Assembly: GCF_905171775.1 (NCBI RefSeq)
Contig: NC_053490.1
Coordinates: 461,179,143 to 461,243,142 of the forward strand
Direction of reading: 5' to 3'
Length of the DNA stretch: 64,000 nt
From: Rana temporaria
Lineage: Eukaryota; Chordata; Amphibia; Anura; Ranidae
Shown here: piece after piece, positions 50,601 to 56,600 of the stretch
How positions within the stretch are numbered: the stretch's first letter is position 1
Layout of the letters: the number at the start of each line of letters is the position of its first letter
Translations under genes and position numbers: made by a program
Notes under the pieces: generated by a model
The model's database searches: none
Told to the model about the DNA's origin: nothing
Seen by the model: the letters and a program-made list of their open reading frames with translations, nothing else

Positions 50601-53600
50601 GTTAGGATAAAAAATATATATAATGTTTGGGGGTTCTAATTAGAGGGAAGAAGATGGCAGTGAAAATAGTGAAAAATTACATTAGAATTGCTGTTTAACT
50701 TGTAATGCTTAACTTGTAATACCAACGGCCACCACCAGATGGCGCCAGCTTACACATCTGGTGGTAATAACTTGTAATACCAACGGCTCACCATCAGATG
50801 GTGCCAGCTCACAAAAAAAAAAAAAAAAAAAAATTTTTTTTTTTTTTTTTTGCCCCCCCTTCCAAGCCAAGTCGCCAGGACCCTATTTCTAGTCGCCATG
50901 GCGACCTGGCGCCCGGGATTTGTCGACCCCTGCTATATATCTAGTCCTTAAAAAAAAAAAAACTAACCACTTAAGGACCGCCTCCTGCACATATACATTG
51001 GCAGAATGGCACGGCTGGGCACATGTACGTACAGGCACGTCCTGTACTAGTACCCAGCCGTGGGCGCGCTCCCGCGACCCGGTCCGAAGCTCCGTGACCA
51101 CGGGACCCGATCGCCGCTGGAGTCCCGTGATCGGCCCCCGGCTTCCCCGTTCTTCACTGTGGCGGCAGCATCAATCGTGTCATCCCTTTTATAGGGGGAC
51201 ACAATCGATGACGTCACACCTACAGCCACACCCCCCTACAGTTGTAAACACACTTTAGGTCACACATATCAGCGCCCCCTGTGGTTAACTCCTAAACTGC
51301 AATTGTCATTTTCACAATAAACAATGCATTTTAAATGCATTTTTTGCTGTGAAAAATTACAATGGTCCCAAATATGTGTCAAAATTGTCCGAAGTGTCCG
51401 CCATAATGTCGCAGTCACGAAAAAAAAACGCTGATCGCCGCCATTAGTAGTAAAAAAAAAAAAAAAAAATGCAATAAAACTATCCCCCATTTTGAAAAAC
51501 GCTATAAAATTTTGCGCAAACCAAACGATAAACCCTTATTGCGATTTTTTTTACCAAAAATAGGTAGAAGAATACGTATCGGCCTAAACTGAGGGGAAAA
51601 AAATGTTATATATATTTTTGGGGGATATTTATTATAGTAAAAAATATTGCATTTTTTTTCAAAATTGTCGCTCTATTTTTGCTTATAGCGCAAAAAAAAA
51701 AAAAAAACGGCAGAGGTGATTAAATACCACCAAAAGAAAGCTCTATTTGTGGGAAAAAAAGGACGCCAATTTTGTTAGGGAGCCACGTCGCACGACCGAG
51801 CAATTGTCAGTTAAAGCGACGCAGTGCCGAATCGCAAAAAGGGGCAAGGTCCTTTAGCTGCATTTTGATCCGGGTCTTAAGTGGTTAATGACTCTGAAAC
51901 CTGTAAATGCAAATATACTGTATACCTTTACTGCTGATCTCTTAGGGAAAAAAGCACTTACCATGGGTGGAATGACAGCAGCACGGTGATGTAACTGCTG
52001 CAAATCCATTGGCCCTTGCTTCATAGAGGACATCAGAATGGTTCCACTCGGGTTTAACATTGAAGGTTTTGAATCCATAGTGTACATCCTAAAACAAAAA
52101 TGTAATAGAAGGCAATAGACATCAGATGTGAACAAATCAAGACTTCTTGACATTAATGTCAAACGCCAACCAAAATCTTACCCATTAATGTGACACTAAA
52201 CTCTGGTTTCCAAAAAAAAAAAAAAAAAAAAATTCTATTCACATGTGTATCCTAAACAGAATTATTTTTTGCTGTTATGACCAGAGAAGGGTGGCAACGT
52301 TTGCTCCCCATGGTCCCACTGCATGTAGGAACATAACCATCCTCTCTTTGGCGTAAAATGAAGGATGGATGGCCGCGCTCCAAACCAAACAGGTTGTCTT
52401 TATTTAAAACGAACAGCAAAAACATACCAGATCACAGCAACAGAAACAGGAGGATAACCGACGTTTCGCACTGACTTAGTGCTTATTCAAGTCAGTGCGA
52501 AACGTCGGTTATCCTCCTGTTTCTGTTGCTTTGATCCGGTATGTTTTTGCTGTTCGTTTAAATAAAGACAACCTGTTTGGTTTGGAGTGCGGCCATCCAT
52601 CCTTCATTTTACGCCAATGCTTGCCTAGTGCACTGCCAGCACCCTTGGAATCCTACACCTGTGTATGACCCTATAGCAGACCCACCTTGAGCGGTGATTT
52701 TCCTTCTTCTATTGCTTTTGGATAACCATCCTCTCTTGTTCTCTCCTGAGACGGACTCCCAATATGACAGCAGTACCTGTGCATGGTCCCGAACACACGC
52801 TGCTTTGGGAGCCTTACACCAGTACAGACATGGCTGTCAAATTGGGAGCAGAGCAGCCACTGTATCCAACTTGACATCAATGGGACTACCTGCACAGCCC
52901 TTTCATGGGTGTATGCTGTAGTACGCCCATGGGATTGAGGCCTTATATCATTGTCAGGTTCTTAAAGCGAACTTGACTAGAATCGGTCTTTAATGAACAG
53001 TCATGAAACCATCAAAACATGTTGCTTACCTTGACCTCTCAGGCTCTCCATCAACTTCTTCATCAGCACTGCAAGTAGCACTGGAGTCATTTTCTGACTG
53101 AGACTCCACCCTTGTATGAGAAGGTATTTTGCTGGGAACGAACTCTATGTCATCGGGCTCCGAATTTTCTTTAGTTCTTTCCAAAACTCTGTCTTTGGTA
53201 TCCTCCTCCATTTTTACTTGAGCACTCTCTGGTGGCTTCACCTCAGGCTCAACAGGTTCAGCTTTGGTATTGGTTTGGAGGCCAGGAGATTGTTTAGACT
53301 CAGTACTTTCACTTCTCTCCTCAACCTCCATGGCCTCCTCAGGTTCAGGATTGATTTCCTCTTTCACCTGTAGTTCTGGATACTGGTTCTCAGGAGTTTT
53401 AGCATTCTGTGGTGCAGTGGTCGGGGATGAACTAGTAGCAGGCTTGCTGGCAGGTTCCTCTGATGGAGATGCAGCTGTAGTTACTGAAGCAGCAGTGGTT
53501 CTCTCTGGCATTTCTTCAGCTTGTTTGGCTCCTTCTCCAGCTGAAGGCGAAGGGGCACTCTCAGTGTCCGAACTGTTTTCAGCACCTGAAGAACAAAAAT

Positions 53601-56600
53601 AAAATAAGCACCATCCATTTTAAAATGATGTATAATCAAATTCTAAACTATAATTGTACATTCTCCAACTACCTGATTTCTGGCTGATTAACCACCCCAA
53701 GGACGCTAAGGTGTTCACTACCTTGTCCAGAACGGAAAGCAGGTGATCCTGGGACTGGTTGTAGACCAATAGGTCGTCCAGGTAGGGAATCAGCACAATC
53801 CCTTGAAGATGGAGGTGAGACACCACTTCTGAAAGGATCTTTGTAAAAACTCTTGGGCTGGCTGCCAGTCCAAAGGATAGGGCACTGAACTGCCAATGCT
53901 GAACACCCTGATCAGTGAGAGTTGCAAAGCATAGCAAAGTGTGGATGTTCTGGAAAAAGGGCACATGAAGGTACGCGTCTTTTAAGTCTATTGTGACCAA
54001 GAAGACCTAGTTCCCTTTCACCGCCCCTCTCCTGGTATGATGGCCGCTCACCTCCTCTGCAAGCGCCGTCCAGTACCAACCATGCTCTGCGCAAGCCTAG
54101 GAAGTCTCAGGAGTCGTGGTCTGGCGCCCACGGAACATTCGACTGCCAGCCTCCTGTAAACCGACAACCTCGTCAGGTAAGAGGAGGGAACAGGATGAAT
54201 GGTCCCTGAAGTTCTGGATACCCCATTGTGCCCAGAGTCCTCTTCAGTTCTCAAGGGGGCTCTTCCAGAACTCTGCTGCCCCCCTGAGATGATGGGGAAA
54301 AGCCCCCCTTCTTCCCCTCCCCCCGGAAGGGCAAGCCCTACCAGACCCAGAGGCTTCACAAACCTGCGGTCTGGCTCCCAGGGTGAGATCTCCTGCCCTC
54401 GGCTTTGGGTCTAAAGAAAATTACAAACAGTTTGGCTGTGGAGAAACAAAAACTAAGGAGCACAGGGAGGGGCGGGGTTTTTTGACCTCTTTGATTATGA
54501 TTCCTGTCAGGTGAGACCAGTCATCTCTCAGGGTGCCGTCCTGGAAGACGAATTGAGAACATTTTGACTGAAGGGGTAACGTTGAAAAAAAAAAAAAAGT
54601 GCTAGCAAAAAAAAAAAAAAAGTTTAATCTTTTTCAGAGCGGAGCTGAAGAAAATATATATTTAAATTTTAGCAGTATAACCTAAATGTTAAAAAATTTG
54701 TGGCACCCCATAATGGATGGAAAAACTTTTTAAATGAAGGTACCAGCAAAACCCAGAATGGACATCTCAATGCAGGTATGCAACTGTGATTTTAAAACAA
54801 AATAAAAATATTACCATTGAGTAACATATATAAATTGGTACGTACGTTTGGAAATCCCAGGCTAAATTTACTGCTTTTGTAGTTGTAACACTTATAATTT
54901 TGGCACCTAAACAGTGAGCTTGATGGGATTTGCACCATAAGAATCCAGCTACATGGGACATGACCAACAGAACAGCAAGCCTGGTTGTACTTACACTGGC
55001 TATATTTGAAGAATCAAGTTATGCATGATAGGCGTGGATAGGTAACCTTCAGGTTTATTCATTAGAATGCTTTTAGATGCTGCTGGAACCCTTTTAAATT
55101 CAAGCCAATTATTTGAATGTTTTAAAACACATCTAGAACTTTTTCATACCATTTATAACATTTACACACACATTGCACCAATTTAGGAACCGTCTCTGAA
55201 GTATAAATTGTGAATGGGCAGTGATTCATAATTTAGTAAAGGTGATACCGCTAGGTTCTCATCAGGAACATCAGCTCAAAAAAAAAAAAAAATACCTTCA
55301 CTATCTTCAGGATTTTCTTCATCATTAGAAACTTCATTATCCTCATCTTCCTGGGCAGAAACAGTGGATGCCACACTTTCAGACTGTGATACATCTCGCT
55401 CTTCTCGTGACTTACGAGACTGCAATACAAGCAGCACAGAATAGCCTTGTTACAATGCAGCCTTTAATAATGTAATCAGAATGGCAGTTCGATCTCAATA
55501 ACGGAGCTGTAAATACACTGTACATCAGTTTCACCTACCAGGTACAGCTGGGCAATTTCTTCCCCTAAAAAACCTTGATTTACGATTCAAATATTTTTTT
55601 GTTTTTATATTTTTTTGTTTGGACACCTCGCCGGTCCTGAGGAGCTGTGGGCAGGAGTTTTTAGGCAAGGTTGCAGTTTCGGCCTAGTCGGAACGTCCAG
55701 CCTTGCGCCCCCCCCCCCCCCCCCCAAGATTGTGGCGGATTGACTTCTCCCCTGCACACCCCGGAGAGGACACCAAGGCAGGAGGGACACCGGAGGGTCA
55801 GCACCCAGTAGCAGGAGGACTCTAGCGCCGGTCCTGAGCAGCTGCGGGCAGGATTTTTTAGGCGAGGCTTCGGCTTAGTATGTGACGGCCTTGTCCCCGC
55901 GATCGCGACTGACTGACTTCTCCCCTGCATACCCTGGAGAGGCTATCAAGACAGGAAGGACACAGGAGGGTCTGCACCTGGTAATAGGATTCTTAGACGG
56001 GGGGGGTATCTATACGGAGGTACAGGCAGATAGCTGTAGAGGCCCAACAATGCGCTGATTGCAGGCGCAATGCTTTTTTTTTATCATAAAAAGATCCAAT
56101 GAGATTTGAACATTACCATTACATGGTTGAAATTAAAGATCCTCATCGATTGGTTACAAAATTTTGCTCATGCATTCTTGCGATTCAACTGAACCTACCA
56201 GACTGTATAGAAAGTCAACAGAAACAAAATCAACCGTTATAAACGTATACAGGTTACTGTATTATCTCCCACCCAGGGGTAGACTGACCACTGCCCGAGG
56301 GACCCATGCCACTAGGGGGACCCATCAGGGTTGCCAGCCTCAGTAAAACCAGGGACAGTATGTAAAAATCTGTGTTTTTTTACATCTGTCCCTAAATTAT
56401 TATATATGTGTATACTATACTGTGTGTATATGTATACTTTGTGTGTGTACTGTGTGTGTCTGTATGTATATGTATACTGTGTGTGTGTATACTGGGTATG
56501 TATACTGTAAGTGTGTGTGTATATACACTGTGTGGCCCCATAATCTATTGCCTGGGGGCCCCATAATCTCCTATTGCCCGGGGGCCCCATGAGTTGTCAG

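Noticed and set aside
53116..53602. Plus-strand frames opposite exon 3
   Set aside because: They lie exactly opposite the large NCOR1 exon, whose protein is conserved; antisense by-products.
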